This document shows, piece after piece, positions 1-8,486 of a DNA stretch of 64,000 nucleotides. Both the position numbers and the translations under genes were made by a program. The DNA comes from CAZMRW01 sp964568805 (lineage in GTDB: Bacteria > Pseudomonadota > Gammaproteobacteria > Methylococcales > Methylomonadaceae), in assembly GCA_964568805.1 (NCBI GenBank), contig CAZMRW010000011.1, forward strand, positions 4,277 through 68,276, written 5' to 3'. The notes beneath the pieces are model-generated. The model was given only the letters and a program-made list of their open reading frames with translations. It made no database searches and was not told the DNA's origin. Each line of letters opens with the position of its first letter. Positions within the stretch are counted from its first letter, which is position 1.

Positions 1-91
1 CCGGAGCTCCGCCATGAGACCATTATCACAATTCAAAAATACACATCCGAATGACTGGAATGGGTCGACTACTGTCTTCCCCGGTCTTGCG

Positions 92-880
92 TCAATCTGC
101 AACACTCTTTTCTGCAATTCTTTCGCCATCCAGAAATAATAAATAGTGATTGGCCTCCATTTTGTGCCATTGTTCATTACGGGTCAGCGGCAGAGTGGCG
201 ATGATAGTAACCACATCATTCGGTGTGGTTTGTTTTTGAAAATCGATACTGATGTCTTCATCAATCAGACTCGCCTGTCCGAAAGGCGCCCTACGCGTGA
301 TCCAGTGCAGAGTGTTGCGGCAATAAGCAAACAAGTAGCTGCCATCGGAAAGCAGAATGTTGGCAATACCGAGCGTCTGCAATTGCAAACACAAATCGCC
401 CAGATGACCAAACATGGCGTTCATGTCGTCGGGTTTGGCCGGATATCTGCGATCCAGTTCATTGAGCAGCCAGCAAAATGCCGCTTCACTGTCGGTGTCG
501 CCGACCGGTTGATGCTTGCCCTTTTGCAGCAAGACCTGGTAATCGCTTAACTGGCCGTTATGAGCGAAAGTCCAATACCTGCCCCATTGCTCACGTGTAA
601 ACGGATGGGTATTTTCCAAAGCCACTTTGCCGCGATTGGCTTGCCTGATATGGCCGATGACCGCGCGGCTGTGTATCGGGTAGTCTTGCACTAGTTTGGC
701 AATCGGCGAATCATAACAGGGCAGGGGGTCCTTGAAGGTGCGATAACCCTTGTCCTCATAAAAAGTGATGCCCCAGCCATCACGATGCGGCCCTGTGCGT
801 CCGCCGCGTTGCATTAATCCCGTGAAACTGAAACAAATGTCGGTAGGTACATTTGCACTCATACCCAATAATTCACACAT
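92..880 (-). CDS. Class II glutamine amidotransferase, YafJ type
   Basis: The 262-residue protein is an N-terminal-nucleophile glutamine amidotransferase of the YafJ/Gn-AT II group. The candidate nucleophile Cys2 follows Met1 directly, as the family requires, which also supports this start. The other glutaminase-pocket motifs are visible: GHIRQANRG (76-84), THPF (91-94), FAHNGQL (105-111) and GDTDSE (127-132). Length is normal for stand-alone YafJ proteins, which carry only the amidotransferase domain and lack a synthase partner. The physiological substrate of this group is not established. It is transcribed alone, divergently from the DUF523/DUF1722 gene across a gap of about 180 bp. Family assignment is confident; the reaction is inferred only as glutamine hydrolysis. 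Confidence 0.9.
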   Translation of the reverse strand: MCELLGMSANVPTDICFSFTGLMQRGGRTGPHRDGWGITFYEDKGYRTFKDPLPCYDSPIAKLVQDYPIHSRAVIGHIRQANRGKVALENTHPFTREQWGRYWTFAHNGQLSDYQVLLQKGKHQPVGDTDSEAAFCWLLNELDRRYPAKPDDMNAMFGHLGDLCLQLQTLGIANILLSDGSYLFAYCRNTLHWITRRAPFGQASLIDEDISIDFQKQTTPNDVVTIIATLPLTRNEQWHKMEANHYLLFLDGERIAEKSVAD

Positions 881-1064
881 AGCCGTCCGGAAGTTATTTT
901 TTATAGTAATAAGTTTTTCTTGGTGGATGTTGATAATACAAACAGAGACTATTCCTGAATAGACTCGGTTTAATGAGTCAAGTGTATACTATTCAAACTG
1001 ACACGCGACTTTAATGTTTAATCCGTATAAAATTTAAATTTTCAGTGGTCCATCAGAAATTAAC

Positions 1065-2000
1065 GTGAAAAAAATCCCCATCGGCATCAGCAGTTGTTTG
1101 CTTGGCCAGCCAGTCCGCTTCGACGGTAGCCATAAGCATGATTCCTATATTACCGGCACGCTGGGCGAATATTTCGAATTCCACCCTTTTTGTCCGGAGG
1201 TTGAAATCGGTCTCGGCGTTCCAAGGCCGACGGTTCATCTGGTTAAATTCGATAAAGAGATACGCTGCGTCGGCGTCAAGGATCCCGAAATGGATGTGAC
1301 CGACCGTTTACGCAACCGGGCGGTTCAGTTAAAAGACAACCATGCCGATTTATGCGGGTATATTTTGAAAAAAGATTCCCCCAGTTGCGGCATGGAACGT
1401 GTCAAGGTTTATGCCGGAAATCAGCCACGGCGAGAAGGCGTCGGGATTTATGCCGGAGAAATGATGAGGCATAATCCGTTGTTGCCGGTTGAAGAGGAAG
1501 GCCGGCTTGGCGATCCGGGATTGCGCGAGAATTTTATTCAGCGCGTTTATGTGCTTTATCGCTGGAAAGGGTTGCTGGCGGAAGGCATAACGATCAAAAG
1601 CCTGACGCAATTTCATGCCCGTCACAAGCTTATCATCATGAGCCACGGCGATTATCGCGAACTCGGGCAAATGCTGGCCGGCGTCTCCAAAGACACGCTG
1701 AAAGAGGTGGCTGATCACTACATCGTCAAATTGATGGCGATTTTGAAAAAGATTGTGAGCCGCAGCAATCATGTCAATGTGCTGCAGCATATTCAGGGCT
1801 ATTTGAGAAAAGAGTTAACGGCTGACGATAAAGCCGAACTGGCCGAACTGATTGAGCGTTATCGCCGGGGCGAAGTGCCGCTGATCGTGCCGTTGACCTT
1901 GCTCAAGCATCATTTTCGCAAGGCGCCCGATCCCTATATTGAGGAATCCTATTATATGTCGCCTTATCCTCAAGAACTGCAACTCATAAACCAGTTGTAA
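1065..2000 (+). CDS. DUF523 and DUF1722 domain protein (YbgA-like fusion)
   Basis: This 311-residue cytoplasmic protein joins an N-terminal DUF523 domain to a C-terminal DUF1722 domain (about residues 185-305, resembling E. coli YbgA). DUF523 is recognised from SSCLLG with Cys11, the FCPEVEIGLGVPRP stretch (42-55) and KKDSPSCGM (102-110); the conserved cysteines suggest metal or cluster binding, but no reaction is established. The start is GTG at 1065, just before the conserved KKIPIGISSCLLG beginning. In many gammaproteobacteria this fusion lies near photolyase or SDR genes. Here the SDR gene starts 2 bp after its stop, so the two are probably co-transcribed. Family call is sure; function is unknown. 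Confidence 0.88.
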   Translation: MKKIPIGISSCLLGQPVRFDGSHKHDSYITGTLGEYFEFHPFCPEVEIGLGVPRPTVHLVKFDKEIRCVGVKDPEMDVTDRLRNRAVQLKDNHADLCGYILKKDSPSCGMERVKVYAGNQPRREGVGIYAGEMMRHNPLLPVEEEGRLGDPGLRENFIQRVYVLYRWKGLLAEGITIKSLTQFHARHKLIIMSHGDYRELGQMLAGVSKDTLKEVADHYIVKLMAILKKIVSRSNHVNVLQHIQGYLRKELTADDKAELAELIERYRRGEVPLIVPLTLLKHHFRKAPDPYIEESYYMSPYPQELQLINQL

Positions 2001-2002
2001 TC

Positions 2003-2842
2003 ATGGCTAAAATCCTGATTGTCGGTTGCGGCGATATCGGCACGCGTCTGGCCCATGTCCTGACGGATACGGGTCATCGGGTGACGGGGCTTAAGAGGCA
2101 GCCGCCGGCTGGCGACAGCAGGATCGAATACGTTAAAGCCGATATCGGCGTAGCCTCCGATTTGTCGGGATTGTCTACGGATTTCGATCAGCTGTTCTTT
2201 ATCGTTTCTGGAGATGGGCGCAGCGAACAAAGCTATCGTACCATTTACGAAAAGGGTCTGAACAATCTGCTGGCGAAATTTGGCGGTCAACCCTGGATAT
2301 TTGTCTCGTCGACCAGCGTGTACTGGCAATCGCATGGCGAGTGGGTCGATGAAAAGTCTCCGGCGCAACCTGTCAATATCAACAGCAGGCTCATCCGACA
2401 AGCCGAGGAAACGCTGATCGGCTTGAATCCCGCCAATATCGTCGTGCGCTTTTCCGGTATTTACGGCCCGGGGCGCGAGTATCTACTGAGGATGGCGGCA
2501 CAGACGCCTGCCATACAGAAAACGCCGCCTTATTATACCAACCGGATTCATCAGCAGGATTGCGTCGGCGTATTGTCGTATTTAATGGAGCAACGGCTGC
2601 AAGGCGCCGCCCTGGAGCAATGCTATCTGGCCAGTGACGACGATCCGGCGCCGATGTGGGACGTCGTGTCATGGCTGGCCCAACGACTACATTGCCCGCC
2701 CCCCGTGATTAAACAGGTTGACGAGGATGCGGTCATGAACAAGCGCTGCAGCAATGCAAGATTGAAAGCATTGGGCTATCGGTTTCAGTATCCGAGTTAT
2801 AAAGAGGGTTATGGAGAGATGGTGAAGCAGGCGCAAGGTTAA
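2003..2842 (+). CDS. SDR-family NAD(P)-dependent epimerase-like protein (YeeZ type)
   Basis: The protein has 279 residues and begins with a Rossmann strand and dinucleotide-binding loop, VGCGDIGTRLA (about 7-17). A serine-rich SSTSVYW segment and a YGPGR-like motif follow, as in extended or atypical short-chain dehydrogenases of the YeeZ group. The substrate cannot be read from the sequence. It starts 2 bp after the DUF523/DUF1722 stop, so it is likely in the same operon. Immediately downstream lies a 126-bp palindromic repeat rather than a clear terminator. Confidence 0.85.
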   Translation: MAKILIVGCGDIGTRLAHVLTDTGHRVTGLKRQPPAGDSRIEYVKADIGVASDLSGLSTDFDQLFFIVSGDGRSEQSYRTIYEKGLNNLLAKFGGQPWIFVSSTSVYWQSHGEWVDEKSPAQPVNINSRLIRQAEETLIGLNPANIVVRFSGIYGPGREYLLRMAAQTPAIQKTPPYYTNRIHQQDCVGVLSYLMEQRLQGAALEQCYLASDDDPAPMWDVVSWLAQRLHCPPPVIKQVDEDAVMNKRCSNARLKALGYRFQYPSYKEGYGEMVKQAQG

Positions 2843-2870
2843 GGACGAAAGGCACAAGGTGCATGGTGTG

Positions 2871-2996
2871 CACTAGTAGTTCGCCAGTGCCATTTTGACG
2901 GGAAACGCAATCGTGTAGGTGCGGATTTATCCGCGCTGTGCGAATGAATTCGCACCTACATCTGACCGTCATTACATGCTTGGCGGACTACTAGTG
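2871..2996. repeat. 126-bp imperfect palindromic mini-element (REP/MITE-like)
   Basis: The ends CACTAGTAGTTCGCCA (2871-2886) and TGGCGGACTACTAGTG (2981-2996) are inverted copies with one mismatch over 16 bp. Inside lie TGTAGGTGCG (2914-2923) and its inverse CGCACCTACA (2951-2960), enclosing two further small hairpins: GCGGAT-tt-ATCCGC (2921-2934) and GTGCGAAT-ga-ATTCGCAC (2938-2955). The whole unit could fold into one branched hairpin. It has no coding capacity and no obvious target-site duplication. Its right end overlaps the last two codons of the minus-strand LprI-like gene. Confidence 0.7.
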
Positions 2997-3623
2997 TTTG
3001 ATTCGTTTATACACCGCATCGGTTCCTTCGCCAGTCTCACGCAGGAAGAGGCGATCCCCTTGAAGCCGAAGGATAGCAAACGTGAAACTCATGGCTTCTT
3101 CTGTCGGATGCCGGATGTAGAGCGTACAGTTTTCAATCTGCCATGTTCCTTGGGATATCTCGGGCCTTTGATGGAGCCATGAATTAAATTCCCGTTTTGA
3201 TCCCGAATACTCAAAAGACATCTCTTCAAAGAATCCTCCGGACACATGTTCCCATGCTCCCAGCAGCGATTGCTCGGTTATGGGGCAATGCGGGCCGGCT
3301 TTTGAGGCGTTCGATTGCCTTATGGCGAGCTCATCGATTCGTTTTTCATAGGACTCGACAAGGCAGGGTTTTGACGTGCATTTATTTCTAATGTTTCGAA
3401 GCCATTGTTGCTGCAGTTTTTTAATTTCTTCCGGCTTTGGGGATTCCGATGCCGCCGCTTGATATGATTGCGCGAGTTTTTCATCGAGACTCGACAAGGT
3501 TTTGTCGGCACAAATCAATTTTTCCTGAACCGTTCCGGCTTTCGCGCAAGCAAAGCTTGCCGCATTAGCCGCAATCGAAAGAGCTGCTGTTAGTAGAAAC
3601 AAAAGAGGGAGAAATCGCGTCAT
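2991..3623 (-). CDS. LprI-type (DUF1311) secreted protein
   Basis: This is a predicted exported protein with a signal peptide (MTRFLPLLFLLTAALSIAANA) followed by a DUF1311/LprI-like domain. The domain shows the cysteine and helix pattern ASFACAKAGT, EKLICADKTLSSLDEKL and QQQWLRNIRNKC. Members are called lysozyme-inhibitor LprI family after the mycobacterial protein; whether this one binds lysozyme is unknown. A second region of about 90 residues (from GPHCPITEQSLLGAWEH) looks like a small beta domain. The start at 3623 is chosen because it opens directly with the signal peptide; an upstream Met at 3656 would add 11 residues. The final His codon and TAG stop are provided by the end of the palindromic element at 2871-2996. 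Confidence 0.75.
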   Translation of the reverse strand: MTRFLPLLFLLTAALSIAANAASFACAKAGTVQEKLICADKTLSSLDEKLAQSYQAAASESPKPEEIKKLQQQWLRNIRNKCTSKPCLVESYEKRIDELAIRQSNASKAGPHCPITEQSLLGAWEHVSGGFFEEMSFEYSGSKREFNSWLHQRPEISQGTWQIENCTLYIRHPTEEAMSFTFAILRLQGDRLFLRETGEGTDAVYKRIKH

Positions 3624-3787
3624 GCAATAGAGAACCGATAAATTATAATCAAGCATTTAGGGTCAATAGCGTAGCTTATTGTGTCGCATTTTCAAGCACT
3701 CGAACTTTTTAGTATCCGGGCGAGGTCAACTATAATTTAACCGTTAACGGAAACATGCTCTTAAGCAACAGACTTCAGGAATTCAGG

Positions 3788-4567
3788 ATGACTGATTTAT
3801 CTTCAATTCGCGGCATTCTCTTCGATCTCGACGGCGTCCTGTATGTCGGCTCGAATGTCATCGAAGGTGCCATAGAGGCGGTAAGCGGCATCAAACAACG
3901 CGGCTATGACTGCCGTTTTGTGACCAACACCAGCACCTTATCCGGCGATTCTCTGCACAAAAAACTGGCAGGTTTGGGCTTTGACATCGCCGAACATGAA
4001 ATCATCAGCGCCACCCGCGCCGCCCTGATTTACCTGAAACAGTTAGATGATCCGGTCTGCCATTTAGTGCTGGCCGAGGATGTCAAACGGGATTTCCGGC
4101 ATTTCCGGCAGTCGGACAGCAAAGCCGATGTCGTGATCATCGGCGATATCGGCAACGCCTGGTCCTACCCGTTACTCAATAACGTTTTCAACCTGCTGAT
4201 CAGCGGCGCGCAGTTGATTGCCATCCACAAAAACCGCTTCTGGCAAACCGAACACGGACTGCAGATGGATATCGGCGCCTTCGTCAGCGCCCTGGAATAC
4301 GCAAGCGGGAAACCGGCGACGATCATCGGCAAACCGTCGATTGATTTTTTTCAGTCTGCCCTGACCGAACTGGACTTGCCGCCGGAACAGGTTGCCATGG
4401 TCGGCGACGACATAGACTCCGATATCGGCGGCGGTCAGCGCGCAGGCCTGACCGGTATTCTGGTCAAAACCGGCAAATACCGGCAGGCCTATGCGGACAG
4501 CAGCCCGATCATTCCGGACCTGGTCATCCCGTCGATTGCCGAACTGCCGGGGCTGCTCCCGGCTTGA
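3788..4567 (+). CDS. HAD-IIA family hydrolase (TIGR01458/LHPP-like)
   Basis: A 259-residue HAD-superfamily phosphatase with a type IIA cap. Motif I is DLDGVLY (13-19, nucleophile Asp13), motif II VTNTST (45-50), motif III lysine in GKPSIDFF (Lys182), and motif IV GDDIDSDIGGG (206-216). The pattern resembles the LHPP group (phospholysine/phosphohistidine phosphatase-like), but the substrate is not determined. The start at 3788 puts MTDLSS just before the first strand and follows an AGG-type ribosome binding site; a longer reading frame from 3755 has no supporting features. It appears to be a single-gene unit. Confidence 0.85.
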   Translation: MTDLSSIRGILFDLDGVLYVGSNVIEGAIEAVSGIKQRGYDCRFVTNTSTLSGDSLHKKLAGLGFDIAEHEIISATRAALIYLKQLDDPVCHLVLAEDVKRDFRHFRQSDSKADVVIIGDIGNAWSYPLLNNVFNLLISGAQLIAIHKNRFWQTEHGLQMDIGAFVSALEYASGKPATIIGKPSIDFFQSALTELDLPPEQVAMVGDDIDSDIGGGQRAGLTGILVKTGKYRQAYADSSPIIPDLVIPSIAELPGLLPA

Positions 4568-4778
4568 AGACAGTTCTCAGGTTCAGGGCAGGGCGCAAAT
4601 TCCAGCCCGCCAATTTTATTGCTGATCCTGCGCCTGCCTTAAATCTTCCATGTCGATTTTTTCATTTGAAGCAGGTAGTCCTATTGAAGCTATGCGGAAT
4701 CCGGGGCAATCGTGTCTCCGATAATCCCTACTTGTTATACAATGAACTGCTGACAATGAGCATCCTGAGAACTGGATT

Positions 4779-5333
4779 ATGTTAAAAAAAATCATCGCCA
4801 AAATCGCCGATATTGTTTTAGGACTATTGGTGACTATCTATATCGTGCTGGAAGAGCTGGTTTGGGACAATATTGCCGAGCCGATTTACGCTTTTATTCA
4901 CGGACTCAAAATTTTACAAAATGCCAAAGAGTTTATTGAAAGGCTCAATCGCCATATTTTACTGGTGCTTTTTTTAGCTTTATTCACTCAGGTGGAATTG
5001 CTGGGCATTTTCGCCCTGAAACTCATAGGCACAGGCAAGGTGATCGCCGGCACGTCACTGTATGCAGGAAAAATTCCGGTCGCCGCATTTACGTTCTGGC
5101 TCTTTCGCGTATCGAAAGAAAAACTCATGACCTTTGTCTGGTTTAAACAGGCTTACGATTTACTAATATCAATCATTGAAAAGATTAAATCGAGCTCCAT
5201 TCACCAAAGAATCGCGGCAAGACTTAAATCGGTGAAGGAATGGCTTAAAATTCGGCTGCCCGGACCCAGGCTCTATATCAAAAAGATGATGGAAACGCTG
5301 AAAAACTCAAAAGCTTTCGATAAAATCCAATAG
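4779..5333 (+). CDS. Membrane-associated hypothetical protein
   Basis: The 184-residue product is not recognised. It shows an N-terminal hydrophobic helix (IADIVLGLLVTIYIVLEELV, about 8-27), a second strongly hydrophobic helix (ILLVLFLALFTQVELLGIFAL, about 60-80) and possibly a third (VAAFTFWLF). A basic amphipathic C-terminal third, rich in Lys/Arg, is probably cytoplasmic. The codon pattern and a complete frame starting ATG-TTA-AAA support a real gene. It lies alone between the HAD phosphatase and the gene-poor patch that follows; no partner gene suggests a role. Confidence 0.65.
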   Translation: MLKKIIAKIADIVLGLLVTIYIVLEELVWDNIAEPIYAFIHGLKILQNAKEFIERLNRHILLVLFLALFTQVELLGIFALKLIGTGKVIAGTSLYAGKIPVAAFTFWLFRVSKEKLMTFVWFKQAYDLLISIIEKIKSSSIHQRIAARLKSVKEWLKIRLPGPRLYIKKMMETLKNSKAFDKIQ

Positions 5334-5557
5334 ACGATTTTGAATGCTCGAAATCAGCTTCCCGCCATCGATTGCCGAGTCACTTGAGCTTTAGCTGGTT
5401 TCAAGGCAGTGCATAGGCAGAGGTACGAAGGCTATCAAACATGAACTAATTCTAGGAATAAACCATCGGGCGTATCTCGATCGAATCTTCTAGGAAGGAA
5501 AATATTCATGGTCTCTTTTAGCATGTATGGCTACTTGCTATCCATGTTGTTTGGTAA

Positions 5558-6154
5558 TCATTCGTTGTGTTCAAAACCGTTCAACATATTCAAAGCCTCA
5601 GAGGCTAAATCGTCTCTGCAAGCTTCTACCGCAATCTGTTGGAATGCTAAAAGGGCGAATAAACCTGAAACCTTTATGACCTCAACAATTTCTTCCTGCG
5701 AGAAGTTTGGTTCTATGTAAGAGCCAGACGTTCTACGAGAGGCTTGTAGAATCCCGCCATGTGTGTAGCTATTCATAGATTTCCATGCATTCTTTTTTAA
5801 GCCACTAAGTATGCCATCATTAAATCCATTCAAAGATTCAACTTCATCAATTATCTTATTGAACTTTTTATCAAGGCGATCAGAAATAAATTTCTCAATT
5901 TCATTGTCTGTTGCGCAATGGCGCAACCATGCGCCACGTATGAATGTCTCAAACAACGGTCTAACTAAAGCAAAAGCAGAACCATTAATACGAGAACGAA
6001 GAAGAGTTGCAATCCCAATGTGATGTTCAATAACCAAGTCATAGCATGAGACGGCAAGAAGCACTCGGTTTTGGCGAGAAATCTCAAGATCATCGAGATT
6101 CCTTGCTATCCAGTCATGTAGATCAAAGGCCTTTATAATTAATACTTCGCTCAT
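5558..6154 (-). CDS. Hypothetical helical protein (DUF6988/DUF5677-like)
   Basis: A 198-residue, mostly helical protein without membrane segments. The N-terminal half contains SRINGSAFALVRPLFETFIRGAW-like sequence (about residues 53-75), and the middle holds MNSYTHGG followed by ASRRTSGSYIEP. This arrangement, an Arg-rich helix then an S-x-x-T/H-H-G element, is reminiscent of DUF6988/DUF5677-type HEPN-like proteins seen in accessory regions. That assignment is tentative. It is flanked by gaps of more than 200 bp on both sides and lies next to the zeta-like kinase pair, so this part of the window looks acquired. Confidence 0.6.
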   Translation of the reverse strand: MSEVLIIKAFDLHDWIARNLDDLEISRQNRVLLAVSCYDLVIEHHIGIATLLRSRINGSAFALVRPLFETFIRGAWLRHCATDNEIEKFISDRLDKKFNKIIDEVESLNGFNDGILSGLKKNAWKSMNSYTHGGILQASRRTSGSYIEPNFSQEEIVEVIKVSGLFALLAFQQIAVEACRDDLASEALNMLNGFEHNE

Positions 6155-6405
6155 TTTGGTTACAAGTTGTTATCTGGGTTTGGATAACCTATGGGTTTCA
6201 TTATCAGTTGACAAGCCATGTAGCACGTGAGGATGTGGTGAGTTCTGCGAACCGCATCAATCGCGAACGATGCACTTTCTAACGTCATCATTCTTAAGCT
6301 CTGCCTGGTTAATCAACTTTACGATATAGATACCCATACTATTAGTTATGCAAGATAACATCTAAGAAAATCTTATGATGATTATGTCTGCCACAAAAGG
6401 CCAGG

Positions 6406-6585
6406 CTACCTATTTTGCTCCATTTGCGGAGCATCATCGCCTTTGTAAATAATTTGCCCGTTTTCCCAAAACACAGCATATTGGCCAAGACGCCGTTTTT
6501 TTTCCAGCGCATTAGTGACCGCTGCTTTTAACGAAGCAAGCACGACTTTGCTGTGTTCCGAAGGTTGTTTTTTTACTGTGTTCAT
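6406..6585 (-). CDS. Small partner protein of the zeta-like kinase (putative antitoxin)
   Basis: A 59-residue frame starts ATG at 6585 and ends TAG at 6406. Its ATG overlaps the stop of the upstream kinase gene in an ATGA arrangement (kinase TGA at 6584-6582), so translation is probably coupled. The product is a basic helix (KVVLASLKAAVTNALEKKRR, residues 13-32) followed by LGQYAVFWENGQIIYKGDD (33-51), a short beta-hairpin-like segment. Small proteins of the pattern helix-RRLG-x-W-x-x-G-x-I are commonly encoded next to stand-alone zeta-like kinases. Whether it neutralises the kinase is inference. Confidence 0.7.
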   Translation of the reverse strand: MNTVKKQPSEHSKVVLASLKAAVTNALEKKRRLGQYAVFWENGQIIYKGDDAPQMEQNR

Positions 6586-7154
6586 AATCCCGCTTCCTTG
6601 AGCAAATGTTGATAAAAAGTATCGTGGATCACAGTTCGTTTCTTGTTTTGCTGTTCAAAAATCAAAATAGGTTCATCGCCGATATTCATAAAGCATAAAC
6701 AACTGTCTGCAGACCAACTAAATTCAGTAAACAGATTATGCAAGCTGCGAGCGAATCGACGTTCGATGGCCATTTTTGGAATATCATGACCGCCATGTTC
6801 GACTCGTTCTGCAACACGAGCTACTGAAACCTCGATGGCAGGCAAGGCAAGATAGATCAATTCTATTCTCCAGCCAAAATGATGTAAACGATCAATCAGT
6901 TTTAAATAGGATCGTCCAGCCAATGTTGTTTCAAAAGCAAAATCCTTATGCTTTTCAATACAGGTTTCAATTTCGTGCAAAAAAATTCGGCTAGCTGCGA
7001 TAAGCTCTCGCTCCGGAGCCAATGGCGATAAACCTGCTGCTATTAAATCAGCATTGATATAGTTGAAACAATTAACAACTCGGGGCAAATATTCAAGCGC
7101 AAAGGTAGTTTTTCCTGCGCCATTTGGGCCAGCTATTATCCAGCAGGTAGGCAT
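6582..7154 (-). CDS. Zeta-toxin-like P-loop kinase
   Basis: The 190-residue protein has Walker A GPNGAGKTT (9-17), NADLIA (34-39), ETTLAG (75-80) and the arginine-rich RVAERVEHGGHDIP segment (113-126) followed by IERR (130-133). This is the zeta-type kinase pattern in which Arg/Gly-Gly-His residues contact phosphates. Zeta toxins phosphorylate UDP-N-acetylglucosamine; many chromosomal short homologues have unknown substrates. A longer frame begins at GTG 7175, but the ribosome binding site AAGGAG lies inside that extension, 8 nt before ATG 7154, so the shorter start is correct. It overlaps the small partner gene by 4 nt and is preceded by an imperfect inverted repeat (7198-7276). Confidence 0.82.
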   Translation of the reverse strand: MPTCWIIAGPNGAGKTTFALEYLPRVVNCFNYINADLIAAGLSPLAPERELIAASRIFLHEIETCIEKHKDFAFETTLAGRSYLKLIDRLHHFGWRIELIYLALPAIEVSVARVAERVEHGGHDIPKMAIERRFARSLHNLFTEFSWSADSCLCFMNIGDEPILIFEQQNKKRTVIHDTFYQHLLKEAGL

Positions 7155-7197
7155 GATTTTGTCTCCTTTCGCCACGGTTGATTTTATGTAAAGTCAC

Positions 7198-7276
7198 GTA
7201 GAGTACTCATCGCGTAACATTTTCAAAACGTTATTATGAAATTAAGCTTCAGAAAGTTACGCAGTGCGTACCCTAC
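7198..7276. repeat. Imperfect inverted repeat between zeta-kinase and coaBC
   Basis: The arms at 7198-7218 and 7256-7276 match at 17 of 21 positions when inverted, separated by a 37-bp AT-rich loop. The right arm ends GCGTACCCTAC, a core that recurs at 51641-51651 downstream of clpX. This suggests a dispersed palindromic repeat. It lies in the upstream region of the zeta-like kinase and downstream of coaBC. Confidence 0.55.
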
Positions 7277-7292
7277 CTCGTTACGGATATCG

Positions 7293-8486
7293 CTATTTAG
7301 CCTTTAGCTTTTCCGCAATCAATCCAATCAATTGTTCCGCCAGCCGTTTCTTGTCGGTCATCGCCAGTATTTTTTTGCCATCTTTCCAGAAAACCTCCAG
7401 GGCGTTCTGCTCGCTATCGAAGCCGCCCTGTTCGCGTCCGACCCAGTTGGCGGCAATCATGTCGAGGTTTTTGCGGGTTAGTTTGTTCAGCGCATAGGCT
7501 TCAAGAGCGGTGGTTTCGGCGGCGAAGCCGACGGTAAAGGGGCGCTGAGGAAGGGCTGCGACTGCGGCCAGGATGTCCCGGGTTTTGTGCAAAACCAGCA
7601 TAGTTTCTTCACCCTGTTTCTTGATTTTATCGGGCTGCATCACGGCCGGCGTGTAATCGGCGACCGCCGCCGCACCGATATAGATGTCCGAGTTGTCGAC
7701 TCTGGCGATCACCGCATCGTACATTTCAGCCGCCGTTTCGATGCGCACACTTTCAACGTTGGCGGGTGGCGGCAATTGCACGGGGCCTGACACCAGCGTG
7801 ACCGATGCGCCTGCATTCCGTGCCGCCTCGGCCAGTGCGTAACCCATTTTTCCCGAGCTGCGGTTGGTGATATAGCGCACCGGGTCCAGCGGCTCGCGTG
7901 TGGGACCGGCGCTGATGAGCACCTTCAGCCCTTGCAGGCATTGCGCTGCCGGTTCGGTAAACAGCGCGGCGCAAATCTCCGAAGGTTCCAACATCCGGCC
8001 GAATCCGGTTTCGCCGCAGGCCTGCTCGCCACATCCGGGACCTATGACCTGAACGCCATGACGGCGCAGTGTTTGCATGTTTTCCTGAGTGACCGGCTTG
8101 CTCCACATCGCCTGGTTCATCGCGGGCGCGATATAGACCGGGCAGGTTGCCGCCAGATACAGCGTCGTCAACAGATCATCGGCCAGCCCATGGCTGAGTT
8201 TCGCGATCACATTGGCCGTCGCCGGTGCGATGACCATCGCATCGGCCCAGCGAGCGAGGCTGATATGATCCATCGCATTTTCCGATTCGGCATCGAGCAG
8301 GTCGGTGTGCACCGCATTGCCGGACAGCGCCTGAAAGGTCAAAGGGCTTATGAATTGCGTCGCCGAATCGGTCATCACCACGCGTACCTCCGCGCCCTGT
8401 TTGCGCAGCAACCGCACCAGTTCAGCCGATTTATAGGCGGCGATACCGCCGCTGACGCCTAATAAAATATGCTTGAGTTCCCTCAT
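7293..8486 (-). CDS. coaBC: Bifunctional phosphopantothenoylcysteine synthetase/decarboxylase
   Basis: CoaBC joins phosphopantothenate to cysteine using CTP and then decarboxylates the product to 4'-phosphopantetheine, two steps of CoA synthesis. The flavoprotein decarboxylase half (1-180) shows GGIAAYK (13-19), catalytic His74 in DHISLARW, PAMNQAMW (121-128) and the reactive Cys158 in GEQACGETG. The synthetase half (about 185-395) begins ISAGPTREPLDPVRYITN and continues SSGKMG. The start at ATG 8486 gives 397 residues, the family norm, and opens directly with the first strand MRELKHILLGVSGG. It is divergent from radC, a common gammaproteobacterial arrangement. Confidence 0.96.
   Translation of the reverse strand: MRELKHILLGVSGGIAAYKSAELVRLLRKQGAEVRVVMTDSATQFISPLTFQALSGNAVHTDLLDAESENAMDHISLARWADAMVIAPATANVIAKLSHGLADDLLTTLYLAATCPVYIAPAMNQAMWSKPVTQENMQTLRRHGVQVIGPGCGEQACGETGFGRMLEPSEICAALFTEPAAQCLQGLKVLISAGPTREPLDPVRYITNRSSGKMGYALAEAARNAGASVTLVSGPVQLPPPANVESVRIETAAEMYDAVIARVDNSDIYIGAAAVADYTPAVMQPDKIKKQGEETMLVLHKTRDILAAVAALPQRPFTVGFAAETTALEAYALNKLTRKNLDMIAANWVGREQGGFDSEQNALEVFWKDGKKILAMTDKKRLAEQLIGLIAEKLKAK

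Noticed and set aside
7753..8106. 117-residue minus-strand frame within coaBC
   Set aside because: Different frame inside coaBC with no family match; a shadow frame.
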